A DNA stretch of 64,000 nucleotides from Buttiauxella agrestis (GTDB taxonomy: Bacteria; Pseudomonadota; Gammaproteobacteria; Enterobacterales; Enterobacteriaceae), in contig NZ_UIGI01000001.1 in NCBI RefSeq assembly GCF_900446255.1, forward strand, positions 2,754,763 to 2,818,762, read 5' to 3'. Below, piece after piece: positions 12,326-21,969 of the stretch. The notes beneath the pieces were generated by a model that ran no database searches, had not been told where the DNA came from, and saw nothing but the letters and a program-made list of their open reading frames with translations. Made by a program: the position numbers and the translations under genes. Numbering within the stretch: position 1 is the first letter of the stretch; every line of letters starts with the position of its first letter.

Positions 12326-13054
12326 ATGAATAAAATCGTATACGTAGAAGACGATCCAGAAGTAGGAGCGTTGATTGCCGCTTATCTCGGCAAACATGAC
12401 ATTGATGTAATTGTTGAAAGCCGTGGCGACCGCGCCGAGGAGACGATTCAACAACAACGCCCTGACCTTGTGTTGCTGGATGTCATGTTACCCGGCAAAG
12501 ATGGCATGACGTTGTGCCGCGATCTGCGTCCGCAATGGGATGGCCCGATTGTTCTTCTCACCTCTTTGGACAGCGATATGAACCATATTTTGTCGCTGGA
12601 GATGGGGGCTAACGATTATATTCTTAAAACCACTCCGCCTGCTGTTTTGCTGGCGCGTTTACGTCTGCATTTGCGCCAGCGCGTTTCGGCGCAACATACC
12701 GTTGAAAGCAATCCCAGCGCACTCAAACCCCACAAAGCCATGCGCTTTGGGACGCTATGTATCGATCCGGTGAACCGCCAGGTCACGCTCGGTGCTGAAA
12801 ACATTACCCTTTCCACTGCGGATTTTGATTTGTTGTGGGAATTAGCCACTCATGCGGGGCAAATTATGGACCGCGACGCGTTACTTAAAAACCTGCGTGG
12901 CGTGACATACGATGGTCTGGATCGCAGCGTCGATGTCGCCATTTCGCGCCTGAGAAAAAAACTCTACGACAGCGCCACCGAACCCTTCCGTATCAAAACT
13001 GTGCGTAATAAAGGTTATCTTTTCGCACCTCACGCCTGGGAAAGTGAAGCCTGA
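12326..13054 (+). CDS. rstA: Response regulator RstA
   Basis: OmpR/PhoB-type response regulator, 242 residues. The receiver domain has the acidic pair Asp9/Asp10 and the phosphoacceptor Asp52 in LVLLDVMLPG. A winged-helix DNA-binding domain fills roughly residues 135-238, with SVDVAISRLRKKL as recognition region. The start MNKIVYVEDD at 12326 is chosen by alignment with E. coli RstA over an upstream in-frame ATG at 12263, which lies inside the PhoP-box-like sequence. The stop TGA shares its last base with the rstB start, so the pair is translationally coupled. asr in this window is a likely target. Confidence 0.96.
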   Translation: MNKIVYVEDDPEVGALIAAYLGKHDIDVIVESRGDRAEETIQQQRPDLVLLDVMLPGKDGMTLCRDLRPQWDGPIVLLTSLDSDMNHILSLEMGANDYILKTTPPAVLLARLRLHLRQRVSAQHTVESNPSALKPHKAMRFGTLCIDPVNRQVTLGAENITLSTADFDLLWELATHAGQIMDRDALLKNLRGVTYDGLDRSVDVAISRLRKKLYDSATEPFRIKTVRNKGYLFAPHAWESEA

Positions 13055-14370
13055 TGAAAAAGCTGTTTATTCAGTTTTATCTTCTGCTGTTCGTCTGTTT
13101 CCTGGTAATGACCATGCTGGTTGGCCTGGTCTATAAATTTACTGCCGAACGCGCGGGTCGCCAGTCACTCGATGATTTAATGAAAAGCTCGCTGTATTTG
13201 ATGCGCAGCGAATTACGAGAGATCCCGCCACGGGACTGGAACCGCACGATTAAAGATCTCGATCTGAATTTGTCCTTTAAGCTTAATATTGAACCGATTG
13301 ATAAATTCAAACTCGACGAAATGACCATGCACCATCTGCGTGCCGGGGAAATCGTCGCCCTCGACGATGAATACACCTTTATTCAGCGCATTCCTCGCAG
13401 CCATTATGTTCTGGCGGTCGGGCCGATACCGTATTTGTTCTTCCTGCACCAAATGCGGTTGCTGGATGTTGCGCTGATGGCGTTTATTGCGTTTTCTCTC
13501 GCCTTCCCGGTGTTTATCTGGATGCGTCCGCACTGGAAAGACATGCTTAAACTGGAAACCGCCGCGCAAAGATTAGGTACAGGCCATCTTGATGAACGCA
13601 TTCATTTCGACAGTGCTTCAAGTTTTGAACGTTTAGGCGTCGCGTTTAACCAGATGGCTGACAGCATCAACGCGCAAATCGCCAGTAAGAAGCTGCTGAT
13701 TGACGGTATTGCCCACGAGCTTCGTACACCGCTGGTGCGTTTGCGTTACCGCCTTGAGATGAGCGACAACCTGACCGAAGCCGAATTGCTGGCGCTCAAT
13801 CGCGACATTGGTCAGCTGGAAGCATTAATTGAAGAGTTACTTACGTACGCCCGACTGGATCGTCCGCAAACCGAGCTACAACTGGCGCACGTGAATGTTC
13901 CGCGTTGGCTTGATGAACACATCGCCGATGTCAGAATTATTCATCCGCATCTCGATATTCAGCTTGATACGCCCGCCTCTGGCAATTTTGGCCTGATTGA
14001 TCTGCGCCTGATGGAACGCGTCACCGATAACCTGATCAATAACGCCCTGCGCTATAGCAAAGAACGGCTTCGCGTGAGCTTGTGGCTGGATGCTGATACC
14101 GCGATTTTGCAGGTGGAAGATGACGGACCCGGCATTCCAGCTGAGGAACGGGAACGGGTATTTGAGCCGTTTGTGCGTCTGGACCCAAGTCGAGATCGTG
14201 CCACGGGTGGCTGTGGGCTGGGCCTGGCGATCGTTCATTCTGTCGCGACCGCGATGGAAGGCTCCGTGGTCGTCGATAGCGGTTCGCTGGGGGGCGCTCG
14301 CTTCCGCTTTAGCTGGCCGATAAAAACTGAATCCCCCTTGCCACTGGCATCCATCACACCTCGCCGCTAG
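13054..14370 (+). CDS. rstB: Sensor histidine kinase RstB
   Basis: Inner-membrane histidine kinase partner of RstA, 438 residues against 433 in E. coli. A membrane helix at about residues 7-29 and another at about 135-155 enclose a short periplasmic sensor domain. A HAMP segment and the dimerisation/phosphorylation box GIAHELRTPLVRLRYRL follow, with His221 as phosphoacceptor. The ATP-binding domain shows the N box around NLINNALRYSKER, then DDGPGIP and GCGLGLAIV. A hairpin at 14383-14411 follows the stop. Confidence 0.96.
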   Translation: MKKLFIQFYLLLFVCFLVMTMLVGLVYKFTAERAGRQSLDDLMKSSLYLMRSELREIPPRDWNRTIKDLDLNLSFKLNIEPIDKFKLDEMTMHHLRAGEIVALDDEYTFIQRIPRSHYVLAVGPIPYLFFLHQMRLLDVALMAFIAFSLAFPVFIWMRPHWKDMLKLETAAQRLGTGHLDERIHFDSASSFERLGVAFNQMADSINAQIASKKLLIDGIAHELRTPLVRLRYRLEMSDNLTEAELLALNRDIGQLEALIEELLTYARLDRPQTELQLAHVNVPRWLDEHIADVRIIHPHLDIQLDTPASGNFGLIDLRLMERVTDNLINNALRYSKERLRVSLWLDADTAILQVEDDGPGIPAEERERVFEPFVRLDPSRDRATGGCGLGLAIVHSVATAMEGSVVVDSGSLGGARFRFSWPIKTESPLPLASITPRR

Positions 14371-14382
14371 AAATCACATTTT

Positions 14383-14411
14383 CACCTGCCCGACCAAAAA
14401 CGGTGCAGGTG
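14383..14411 (+). other. Hairpin after rstB
   Basis: CACCTGC and GCAGGTG form a stem with an inner ACC/GGT extension. No T-run follows, so termination is uncertain. It separates rstB from the Ter site and tus. Confidence 0.4.
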
Positions 14412-14439
14412 GTCAGGCTCTTCTCCCTGTGTTATAAAT

Positions 14440-14462
14440 TATTAGTATGTTGTAACTAATGG
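14440..14462 (+). other. Replication terminus Ter site (TerB-like)
   Basis: The 23 bases align with E. coli TerB with about 19 identities, and the core GTATGTTGTAACTA is perfect, including the G at Ter position 6 (base 14445). It overlaps the tus promoter/leader just as TerB does, so Tus bound here should both block forks and repress its own gene. By analogy with the E. coli complex, the blocking face is the left end, so forks moving toward higher coordinates would be arrested. Confidence 0.92.
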
Positions 14463-14470
14463 AGGGTGAA

Positions 14471-15400
14471 ATGGCAAAGTATGATTTGATTGATCGATTG
14501 AACGGTACTTTTCGTGAGCTTGAGCGCGACCTGCACCAGTTGCAGGAACAGCTTGATCGTTATCGTTTATTGGTTGGCCGTGTCTTTCAGTTACCTGCTG
14601 TAGATAAAGGTAAAGAGCACGATTCGGTGACTAAAATCGAGGTGACGCAACTGCTCGGTAAAGCGGCGCACCAGGCGACTCTCACCCATTTCACTCGTTT
14701 GTTCATTCAGCAACAGTCGGAGAAAACCAGCAGCAAAGCAGCGACTCGCCTGCCGGGAGCTCTTTGTTATCAGGTAGATGAAACCGAACGCAATCAGACT
14801 CAGAGGCTAGTTGGGCGGATTAATCAATTAAAACAAGAGCTGGAAAACATTATCAGCGTGGAGTCAGGTTTGCCCAGTGTGCAACGCTTTGAATGGGTTC
14901 ACCGCCAGCTTCCAGGACTGATTACGCTCAACGCTTATCGCACGATTACGTTACTCGACAACCCTGACACGCTGAATTTTGGCTGGGCGAATAAACAAAT
15001 CATCAAGAATTACACCCGCCGCGAAGTTATCGACATCCTGGAAAAGAGCCTGAAGGCGAATCGTTCGGTGCCGCCCTACACCCGCGAACAATGGGCTGAG
15101 CAAATCACGCGCGAGCTAAATTCAATCACCCGCCTTTCGGATAACGTGCGCCTGAAGATTAAGCGCCCGGTAAAAGTACAGCCCGTCGCCCGCGCCTGGT
15201 ATCAGGAGCGCAAAAAGCAGGTGCAGCACGCATGCCCATCGCCTTTAATCGTGTTGTGTAACCGGGATAATGGCGAAGTGCCACCAGAGATGGGGGAATT
15301 ATTGAATTACGATGCGGATAATATTCGCCATCGTTATAAGCCGGATGCACAGCCGCTACAACTGGTGATCCCGCGTCTGCATTTGTATTGCGAGGCATAA
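14471..15400 (+). CDS. tus: DNA replication terminus site-binding protein Tus
   Basis: Monomeric DNA-binding protein that binds Ter sites and stops replication forks in one direction. It is 309 residues, the E. coli length. [20 protein letters not shown] is clearly the Tus N-terminus, and conserved stretches include [20 protein letters not shown] and [14 protein letters not shown]. The start at 14471 is preceded by GGAGG at 14461-14465. An in-frame ATG at 14459 inside the Ter site is rejected because it lacks a ribosome-binding site and is not conserved. fumC converges from downstream, 18 bases away. Confidence 0.97.
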   Translation: MAKYDLIDRLNGTFRELERDLHQLQEQLDRYRLLVGRVFQLPAVDKGKEHDSVTKIEVTQLLGKAAHQATLTHFTRLFIQQQSEKTSSKAATRLPGALCYQVDETERNQTQRLVGRINQLKQELENIISVESGLPSVQRFEWVHRQLPGLITLNAYRTITLLDNPDTLNFGWANKQIIKNYTRREVIDILEKSLKANRSVPPYTREQWAEQITRELNSITRLSDNVRLKIKRPVKVQPVARAWYQERKKQVQHACPSPLIVLCNRDNGEVPPEMGELLNYDADNIRHRYKPDAQPLQLVIPRLHLYCEA

Positions 15401-15418
15401 ACGCAGACGCGGTAAAGT

Positions 15419-16816
15419 TTACTGCTTCATACTGCCGACCATTTCTTCCGGGCGTACCCACGCATCAAACTCATCCTCGGTGAGATAACCGAGTTTGAGT
15501 GCCGAGGCCTTCAACGTCAGCCCCTCTTTGTGGGCTTTCTTGGCAATTTCTGCGGCTTTATCGTAACCAATATGCGTATTAAGTGCCGTCACCAGCATCA
15601 GCGACTCATTGAGCAATTGTGTGATGCGATCGCGGTTCGGCTCGATACCCACCGCACAATGCTCATTGAAGCTTTCCATTCCGTCAGCCAGTAAACGCAC
15701 CGATTGCAGGAAGTTATGAATCACCATCGGGCGATAGACGTTAAGCTCAAAATTGCCCGATGCGCCGCCCATATTGACCGCCACATCGTTGCCCATCACC
15801 TGGCAGCACAGCATGGTCATGGCTTCGCACTGCGTCGGATTAACCTTACCTGGCATAATCGAACTCCCCGGCTCGTTCTCAGGAATGGCAATTTCGCCAA
15901 TCCCGCAGCGTGGCCCGGAAGATAGCCAACGCACATCATTGGCAATTTTCATCAGTGATGCAGCCAGCCCTTTTAATGCACCGTGAGAGTGAACCAGGGC
16001 ATCACACGTAGCCAGCGCTTCAAATTTATTGGGGGCCGTCACAAACGGCTGGCCAGTAATTTCCGCCAACTCTTTTGCTACACGTACAGCGTATTCCGGG
16101 TGCGTATTCAGCCCTGTCCCCACCGCCGTGCCACCTAAGGCGAGTTCGGCAACATGCGGCAGGCTGTGTTCAACATGTTTTAGGCTGTGTTCAAGCATCG
16201 CGACCCAGCCTGAAATCTCCTGCCCGAGAGTTAACGGCGTGGCATCTTGCAAGTGGGTGCGGCCAATTTTTACGATGTCTTTGAAAGCCTCTGCTTTACC
16301 CTGCAACGTCTCTTTCAGCACGTTTAATTGCGGGATCAGTTGTTCACGCACCGCAATCAGCGCCGCAACGTGCATCGCCGTTGGAAAGACGTCGTTCGAA
16401 CTTTGGCTCTTGTTCACGTCGTCATTCGGGTGGACTTTACGTTCCATGCCGCGCACCCCGCCGAGGATTTCACTCGCCCGGTTTGCCAGCACTTCGTTCA
16501 TGTTCATATTGCTCTGGGTACCGGAACCGGTCTGCCAGATTGCCAGCGGGAATTCATCCGGATGTTTACCGGCCAGCACTTCGTCTGCCGCATCGATAAT
16601 CGCCTTGCCGCGATCGGAAACCAGCAATCCCAGATCCATGTTCACCTTCGCCGCAGCGCGTTTGGTGAGCGCCAGCGCGTGAATCAGCGCGGTGGGCATT
16701 TTCTCCGTGGAAATGCGGAAGTGCTCAAGGGAGCGCTGAGTTTGCGCGCCCCACAGTTTATCTGCCGGGACGTCAATTGGGCCCATTGAGTCTTTTTCAC
16801 TACGAACGGCTACCAT
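15419..16816 (-). CDS. fumC: Class II fumarate hydratase FumC
   Basis: Oxygen-stable, iron-free fumarase that interconverts fumarate and malate in the TCA cycle, 465 residues against 467 in E. coli. Signature [11 protein letters not shown] and the conserved stretches [16 protein letters not shown] and [15 protein letters not shown] form the active site of the superfamily. The start [16 protein letters not shown] at 16816 is preceded by AAGGAGA; an upstream in-frame ATG at 16846 would add ten unconserved residues. fumA lies 76 bases upstream with a terminator between. Confidence 0.97.
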   Translation of the reverse strand: MVAVRSEKDSMGPIDVPADKLWGAQTQRSLEHFRISTEKMPTALIHALALTKRAAAKVNMDLGLLVSDRGKAIIDAADEVLAGKHPDEFPLAIWQTGSGTQSNMNMNEVLANRASEILGGVRGMERKVHPNDDVNKSQSSNDVFPTAMHVAALIAVREQLIPQLNVLKETLQGKAEAFKDIVKIGRTHLQDATPLTLGQEISGWVAMLEHSLKHVEHSLPHVAELALGGTAVGTGLNTHPEYAVRVAKELAEITGQPFVTAPNKFEALATCDALVHSHGALKGLAASLMKIANDVRWLSSGPRCGIGEIAIPENEPGSSIMPGKVNPTQCEAMTMLCCQVMGNDVAVNMGGASGNFELNVYRPMVIHNFLQSVRLLADGMESFNEHCAVGIEPNRDRITQLLNESLMLVTALNTHIGYDKAAEIAKKAHKEGLTLKASALKLGYLTEDEFDAWVRPEEMVGSMKQ

Positions 16817-16856
16817 TTCATTCTCCTTAGATTTGAGCATCCCCAAAGAATTTGGG

Positions 16857-16884
16857 GTAAAAAAAACCGCCCTTATGGGCGGCT
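16857..16884 (-). terminator. Terminator between fumA and fumC
   Basis: On the reverse strand, AGCCGCCC, loop ATAA, GGGCGGTTTTTTTT starts a few bases after the fumA stop. Stem and T-run are strong, so most fumA transcripts should end before fumC. Confidence 0.88.
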
Positions 16885-16892
16885 TGAGTGTC

Positions 16893-18539
16893 TTACTTCA
16901 CGCATCGCGTACATTGGGAGGCGTGTATTTTCTGGAAGAAGTCGTTGCCCTTGTCATCGACCAGAATAAAAGCTGGGAAATCTTCGACTTCGATTTTCCA
17001 GATGGCTTCCATTCCCAACTCCGCGTATTCGACACAATCCAGGCTCTTGATGCTTTGTTGCGCCAGCACAGCCGCCGGGCCGCCGATACTGCCAAGATAG
17101 AACCCGCCGTGTTTATGACAGGCGTCGGTCACTTGCTGGCTACGGTTGCCTTTTGCCAGCATCACCATGCTTCCGCCGTGGGACTGGAGTAAATCCACGT
17201 AGGAATCCATACGTCCGGCGGTGGTCGGCCCTAAAGAACCTGATGCATAACCGTCTGGCGTTTTAGCCGGGCCTGCGTAATAAACCGGGTGATCTTTAAT
17301 GTATTGCGGCAAACCTTCGCCGTTGTCGATACGCTCTTTGAGTTTAGCGTGGGCAATATCACGCGCCACAATAATTGTCCCGCTCAGGGAAAGACGAGTG
17401 GAAACCGGGTATTGCGACAACTGTTTGAGGATCTCACTCATCGGACGGTTGAGATCGACTTTTATCGCCTCACCCTCGCCCGCCTGGCGTAATTCCTGCG
17501 GAATAAATTTGCCAGGATTGTGCTCAAGTTTCTCGATCCAGATCCCGTCGCGGTTGATCTTGGCTTTGATGTTTCGGTCCGCAGAGCACGATACGCCCAT
17601 GCCTATCGGGCAAGACGCGCCGTGGCGTGGCAGGCGCACAACACGGATATCGTGAGCAAAATATTTACCGCCAAACTGCGCGCCCAGACCGAGGTTTTGC
17701 GCTTCTTTCAGCAACTCTTCTTCCAGCGGAACGTCACGGAACGCCTGGCCATGCTCGTTACCTTCTGTTGGCAGGCCGTCGTAATATTTAGTCGACGCGA
17801 GTTTCACGGTTTTTAGCGTTGCTTCGGCAGAAGTTCCACCAATCACAAACGCCACATGATACGGCGGGCAGGCAGCCGTACCGAGGCTGCGCATTTTCTC
17901 CACCAGGTATTCTTTCAGACGGCCCGGACTCAACAGCGCCTTCGTTTCCTGGTAGAGGTAAGTTTTGTTCGCTGAACCGCCACCTTTGGCGATACAGAGG
18001 AATTTGTATTCAGCGCCATCTACGCTGTAGAGGTCGATTTGCGCAGGCAAGTTAGTGCCTGTATTCACCTCTTTGTACATATCCAGCGCCGCGTTTTGCG
18101 AGTAGCGCAGGTTATCTTCAATAAAGGTGTTGTAAACGCCACGGGACAACGCTTCCTCATCACCACCGCCGGTCCAGACGCGTTGGCCTTTTTTACCCAT
18201 GATGATGGCTGTGCCGGTATCCTGGCAGGTTGGCAAAATGCCCTTTGCAGCAATTTCGGAGTTACGCAGAAACTGGAGCGCGACATACTTATCGTTTTCG
18301 CTGGCTTCGGGATCATTGAGGATATCGGCCACCTGCTGCTGATGCGCCGGGCGCAACATAAACGAGGCATCGTGGAAGGCGTGTTGAGTGAGTAACGTGA
18401 GGGCTTTAGGGTCAACTTTCAGGACTTCCTGCCCTTCAAACTCTGATACGGAAACATAATCGCTGCTGAGCAGGTAGTATTCGGTTTCGTCTTTTTTTAA
18501 CGGGAACGGTTCTTGATAATGAAAGTCTTTATTCGGCAT
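16893..18539 (-). CDS. fumA: Class I (4Fe-4S) fumarate hydratase FumA
   Basis: Iron-sulfur fumarase, aerobic-type TCA enzyme, 548 residues as in E. coli FumA. Cluster cysteines are expected in [11 protein letters not shown], in the [16 protein letters not shown] region and around TAACPPYH. The segment [10 protein letters not shown] is typical. The sequence is closer to the E. coli FumA/FumB type than to other class I enzymes, and the fumC neighbour favours FumA. The upstream region contains GTTAATTATTATC near 18559, which resembles an ArcA-type site; ArcA repression of fumA is known in E. coli. Confidence 0.95.
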   Translation of the reverse strand: MPNKDFHYQEPFPLKKDETEYYLLSSDYVSVSEFEGQEVLKVDPKALTLLTQHAFHDASFMLRPAHQQQVADILNDPEASENDKYVALQFLRNSEIAAKGILPTCQDTGTAIIMGKKGQRVWTGGGDEEALSRGVYNTFIEDNLRYSQNAALDMYKEVNTGTNLPAQIDLYSVDGAEYKFLCIAKGGGSANKTYLYQETKALLSPGRLKEYLVEKMRSLGTAACPPYHVAFVIGGTSAEATLKTVKLASTKYYDGLPTEGNEHGQAFRDVPLEEELLKEAQNLGLGAQFGGKYFAHDIRVVRLPRHGASCPIGMGVSCSADRNIKAKINRDGIWIEKLEHNPGKFIPQELRQAGEGEAIKVDLNRPMSEILKQLSQYPVSTRLSLSGTIIVARDIAHAKLKERIDNGEGLPQYIKDHPVYYAGPAKTPDGYASGSLGPTTAGRMDSYVDLLQSHGGSMVMLAKGNRSQQVTDACHKHGGFYLGSIGGPAAVLAQQSIKSLDCVEYAELGMEAIWKIEVEDFPAFILVDDKGNDFFQKIHASQCTRCVK

Positions 18540-18757
18540 TGTTCTCTCACTTACTACGTTAATTATTATCTTTTATACCCTTTAGATTCCAAGCCTGAGC
18601 CAACCCCGCTGTGGCTTGAAAGATAACGGGCCTAACATGCTACACAATTTTTTAACAAAAACTGAGACTAAACCGACTTTTTAATCCCCTGGTTACTTCA
18701 CTGCGGATAATTGGTTTAATAGCAGTAACTTTGTTTAGATTACTATAGGGCTTACTG

Positions 18758-19930
18758 ATGCAAAAACTCATTAACTCAGTGCAAAACTATGCCTGGGGAA
18801 GTAAAACTGCGTTAACAGAACTTTATGGTGTGGAAAATCCTGAAAATCTGCCAATGGCAGAACTATGGATGGGTGCACATCCAAAAAGCAGCTCAAAAAT
18901 TCTTAATAACGGCCAGGTTCAATCGCTACGTGATGTGATTGACGCTGATAAGCCGACACTTTTAGGCAAGGCCGTTGCAGAGCGTTTTGGTGAGTTACCT
19001 TTTCTCTTCAAAGTGCTGTGTGCCGATCAACCGCTTTCCATTCAGGTTCATCCTAACAAAAAGGCATCTGAATTAGGCTTTGCCAAAGAAAATGCTGCGG
19101 GCATTCCACTGGATGCCGCCGAGCGCAATTATAAAGATCCAAACCACAAGCCAGAGCTGGTGTTTGCGTTAACGCCCTTCCTCGCCATGAACGCCTTCCG
19201 CGAGTTCTCCGATATCGTTTCTCTGTTACAGCCAGTTTCCGGCGCGCATCCGGCAATTGCTCATTTCTTGCAAGAGCCGAATGCTGAATGCCTGTCGCAA
19301 CTTTTCGCCAGCCTGCTGAATATGAAAGGTGAAGAGAAATCGCTCGCACTCGGCGTGTTGAAAGCCGCGCTGAATAATCAGCAAGGCGAACCGTGGGAAA
19401 CCATTCGCGTCATTTCCGAGTTCTACCCGGATGACAGCGGTTTATTCTCGCCTTTGTTGCTCAATGTGGTGAAATTACAACCAGGCGAAGCGATGTTCCT
19501 GTTCGCTGAAACCCCACATGCCTATCTCAAAGGCGTCGCTCTCGAAGTCATGGCGAATTCCGATAACGTACTTCGTGCAGGGTTAACGCCAAAATATATC
19601 GATATTCCGGAGCTGGTCGCCAACGTTAAATTCGAGCCAAAGCCAGCCGCAGAATTACTGACTCAACCTGAGAAGCACGCGGGCGAACTCGACTTCCCTA
19701 TTCCGGTTGATGACTTTGCTTTCTCTTTACACGACCTGAGTACGCAGCAGGCAAGCCTTGCGCAGCCGAGCGCCGCCATTGTGTTCTGTACTGAAGGTGA
19801 AGCGGTGTTGAGCAAAGACGGGCAGCAACTGGTGCTTAAACCAGGCGAGTCGGCCTTTATTTCTGCGCAGGAATCTCCGGTTTCAATCAGTGGTGTGGGC
19901 CGCGTTGCGCGGGTTTATTCCAAAATCTGA
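18758..19930 (+). CDS. manA: Mannose-6-phosphate isomerase (type I)
   Basis: Zinc enzyme interconverting mannose-6-phosphate and fructose-6-phosphate, 390 residues (E. coli ManA 391). Zinc ligands are visible in LSIQVHPNKKASE (Gln and His), in the KPELVFAL region (Glu) and in AETPHAYLKG (His). The N-terminus MQKLINSVQNYAWGSKTALT is typical. It is divergent from fumA across a 218-base promoter region. Transcription may continue into ydgA. Confidence 0.96.
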   Translation: MQKLINSVQNYAWGSKTALTELYGVENPENLPMAELWMGAHPKSSSKILNNGQVQSLRDVIDADKPTLLGKAVAERFGELPFLFKVLCADQPLSIQVHPNKKASELGFAKENAAGIPLDAAERNYKDPNHKPELVFALTPFLAMNAFREFSDIVSLLQPVSGAHPAIAHFLQEPNAECLSQLFASLLNMKGEEKSLALGVLKAALNNQQGEPWETIRVISEFYPDDSGLFSPLLLNVVKLQPGEAMFLFAETPHAYLKGVALEVMANSDNVLRAGLTPKYIDIPELVANVKFEPKPAAELLTQPEKHAGELDFPIPVDDFAFSLHDLSTQQASLAQPSAAIVFCTEGEAVLSKDGQQLVLKPGESAFISAQESPVSISGVGRVARVYSKI

Positions 19931-20043
19931 GTTATAAGCAACTTACTGATCTTTTGAAGCAAGATTGCTAAGCTCTAGGATGAGTTTCTTAAATGCCTCT
20001 ACCCAAGCATCTATACGATGCCGCGTAAAAGGTATTTCTTTCG

Positions 20044-20066
20044 CCTGCCGGAGGACTCCCGGCAGG
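20044..20066 (+). promoter_or_regulatory. Hairpin in ydgA leader
   Basis: CCTGCCGG, a seven-base loop and CCGGCAGG form a perfect 8-bp stem. The 3' arm contains AGG, the best Shine-Dalgarno-like match upstream of ydgA. There is no T-run, so this is not a standard terminator. Confidence 0.5.
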
Positions 20067-20091
20067 TGCACTTAATATGGACTACGACAGA

Positions 20092-21642
20092 ATGAAAAAA
20101 TCACTGGTTGCTGTAGGTGTTATTGTGGCTCTGGGTGTGGTGTGGACGGGCACAGCCTGGTACACCGGTAAGCAGCTCGAAGGCCGCATGGCTGAAATGG
20201 TAAGTAACGCTAACGCCGAATTGAACAAAGCCTCGCCGGAAGCTGGTTTGACGCTGAGCTACCAGGATTATCATCGTGGACTGTTCCATAGTTCCATGCA
20301 GTTGGTCGTTAAACCGACCGCCGGGCAGACGAGCGCCATTCTGAAACCTGATCAAAGTATCGTCTTCAACGAAACAATCGATCACGGTCCATTCCCGTTC
20401 GCTCAACTGAAAAAATTCAATCTGATTCCTTCGATGGCATCAGTTCACACCACGCTTGTGAATAACCCAACCACTAAGCCTTTGTTTGATATTGCTAAAG
20501 GTCAGTCCTTTATTGATGCGCAAACGCGTATTGGCTACAACGGCGACACCTCTTCCGATATCGATTTGCTGCCATTGAATTACGAAAAAGGCGAAGAGAA
20601 AGTGGCGTTCAGCGGCGGTCAGTTCAAGGCCGATGTTGATGGTCAGGGTGACAAAATTGCCGTCAGCGGTGAAGCGCAAAGCGGGCTGGTGAATACTGTT
20701 AATGAATACGGTCAGCACGTGCAGATGACGTTCAACGGCATCAAAACCGACGGTGAAAGCTCGCGCAGCGAATTTGTCGAACGCATCGGCAGCCAAAAAG
20801 CCTCTATCGAGAAGCTCGCGGTGACTGTTGAAGGCAAAGAAATGGCGGTGTTCGAAGGTTTGAATATCAATGCTAAATCTGAGCTTCAGGAAGATAAAAA
20901 ACATCTTTCAGGGCAAATTGATTACACCCTGAACTCGCTGAAAGTACAGAATAAAGATATTGGTAGCGGCAAGTTAACGATCAAAATCGGCAATCTCGAC
21001 GGTGCCGCGGTGCATGAGTTCAGCCAGAAATATAACGCTGAATCGCAAAAACTACTGGCCGATCCGAATCTTGCGCAGAATCCAGAAGCTTATCAGCAGC
21101 GTATTGTGGAGCTGTTTGCTGCAAACTTGCCGATGTTGCTAAAAGGTGACCCGGTCATTACCGTTGCGCCGTTGAGCTGGAAAAATGCGAAAGGCGAAAG
21201 CAGCTTTAATCTTTCCCTGTTCCTGAAAGATCCCGCGCTGGCAACTGGCGAGCCAACCACTCCAGAACAGCAGCTTGATCGCGTCGTAAAATCACTCGAC
21301 AGCAAACTGGTTATTCCAGTGGATATGGCAACTGAATTGATGACTCAGGTCGCGCAGCTTGAAGGCTACCAGCCGGCTGAAGCCGCAAAACTTGCCGATC
21401 AGCAAATCAAAGGCCTGGCAGCGATGGGACAAATGTTCCGCGTGACCACCATGGAAGACAACAAAGTCGTTTCCAGCCTGCAATACTCAAACGGCCAGGT
21501 CACACTCAACGGCCAAAAAATGCCTCTGGATCAGCTGTTAGGTATGTTTGGTATGGCGGCCCCTGGCGAACCAGAAGCGGCTCCAGTACCTGAACTGGAA
21601 ACACCGGTCGTTCCGGCAGTGCCAGCAGTTCCTCAGCAGTAA
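20092..21642 (+). CDS. ydgA: DUF945 family envelope protein YdgA
   Basis: Protein of about 516 residues (E. coli YdgA 502) with an N-terminal hydrophobic anchor, MKKSLVAVGVIVALGVVWTG, and a long soluble periplasmic region of DUF945 type. Function is not established. Conserved stretches are NLIPSMASVHTTLVNN and YSNGQVTLNGQKM. The tail has a Pro/Val/Glu-rich low-complexity end that is longer than in E. coli. The start at 20092 matches E. coli YdgA; an in-frame ATG at 20077 is better placed behind AGGTG, so the true start could be five codons earlier. Confidence 0.9.
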   Translation: MKKSLVAVGVIVALGVVWTGTAWYTGKQLEGRMAEMVSNANAELNKASPEAGLTLSYQDYHRGLFHSSMQLVVKPTAGQTSAILKPDQSIVFNETIDHGPFPFAQLKKFNLIPSMASVHTTLVNNPTTKPLFDIAKGQSFIDAQTRIGYNGDTSSDIDLLPLNYEKGEEKVAFSGGQFKADVDGQGDKIAVSGEAQSGLVNTVNEYGQHVQMTFNGIKTDGESSRSEFVERIGSQKASIEKLAVTVEGKEMAVFEGLNINAKSELQEDKKHLSGQIDYTLNSLKVQNKDIGSGKLTIKIGNLDGAAVHEFSQKYNAESQKLLADPNLAQNPEAYQQRIVELFAANLPMLLKGDPVITVAPLSWKNAKGESSFNLSLFLKDPALATGEPTTPEQQLDRVVKSLDSKLVIPVDMATELMTQVAQLEGYQPAEAAKLADQQIKGLAAMGQMFRVTTMEDNKVVSSLQYSNGQVTLNGQKMPLDQLLGMFGMAAPGEPEAAPVPELETPVVPAVPAVPQQ

Positions 21643-21969
21643 TTATTTGTTTTGCCCGCTGTCTAAAGCCTCCCACGGAGGCTTTTTCGTTTATCGCATC
21701 CTTCGATTCACATTCTGGCACTGGCGGTAACGCGCTTTTGTTTCCGTTGATGGGTGCTTTTTTGAAAATCTGTTTAAACGCAATCCCCCCCTCAGTAGCA
21801 CAAACATAAATTATTTGTATCCTTAAGTGGCGAAATGTAACTCTTTGGTTATATTTAAAAAACGAAAATGCTTAGCAGTGATTCTTATCACTTGAGCGAC
21901 CAAATAATTTCGAGATGTGATTACTCGAAGAAGCTGAGTAGTTAGAAGGTTTTAACATGAGGGATACAA
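21643..21969. other. ydgA terminator and alkylsulfatase promoter region
   Basis: This 327-base gap starts with the ydgA terminator and continues AT-rich to the alkylsulfatase start. It presumably holds that promoter; I cannot point to a clear operator. In E. coli the uid genes lie after ydgA, and nothing of them is visible. Confidence 0.5.
21665..21687 (+). terminator. Terminator of ydgA
   Basis: AAAGCCTCC, loop CAC, GGAGGCTTTTT lies 23 bases after the ydgA stop. Confidence 0.88.

Noticed and set aside
16029-16682. Forward frame of 217 codons inside fumC
   Set aside because: Antisense shadow of fumC; no start signal and Ser/Cys-rich nonsense translation.
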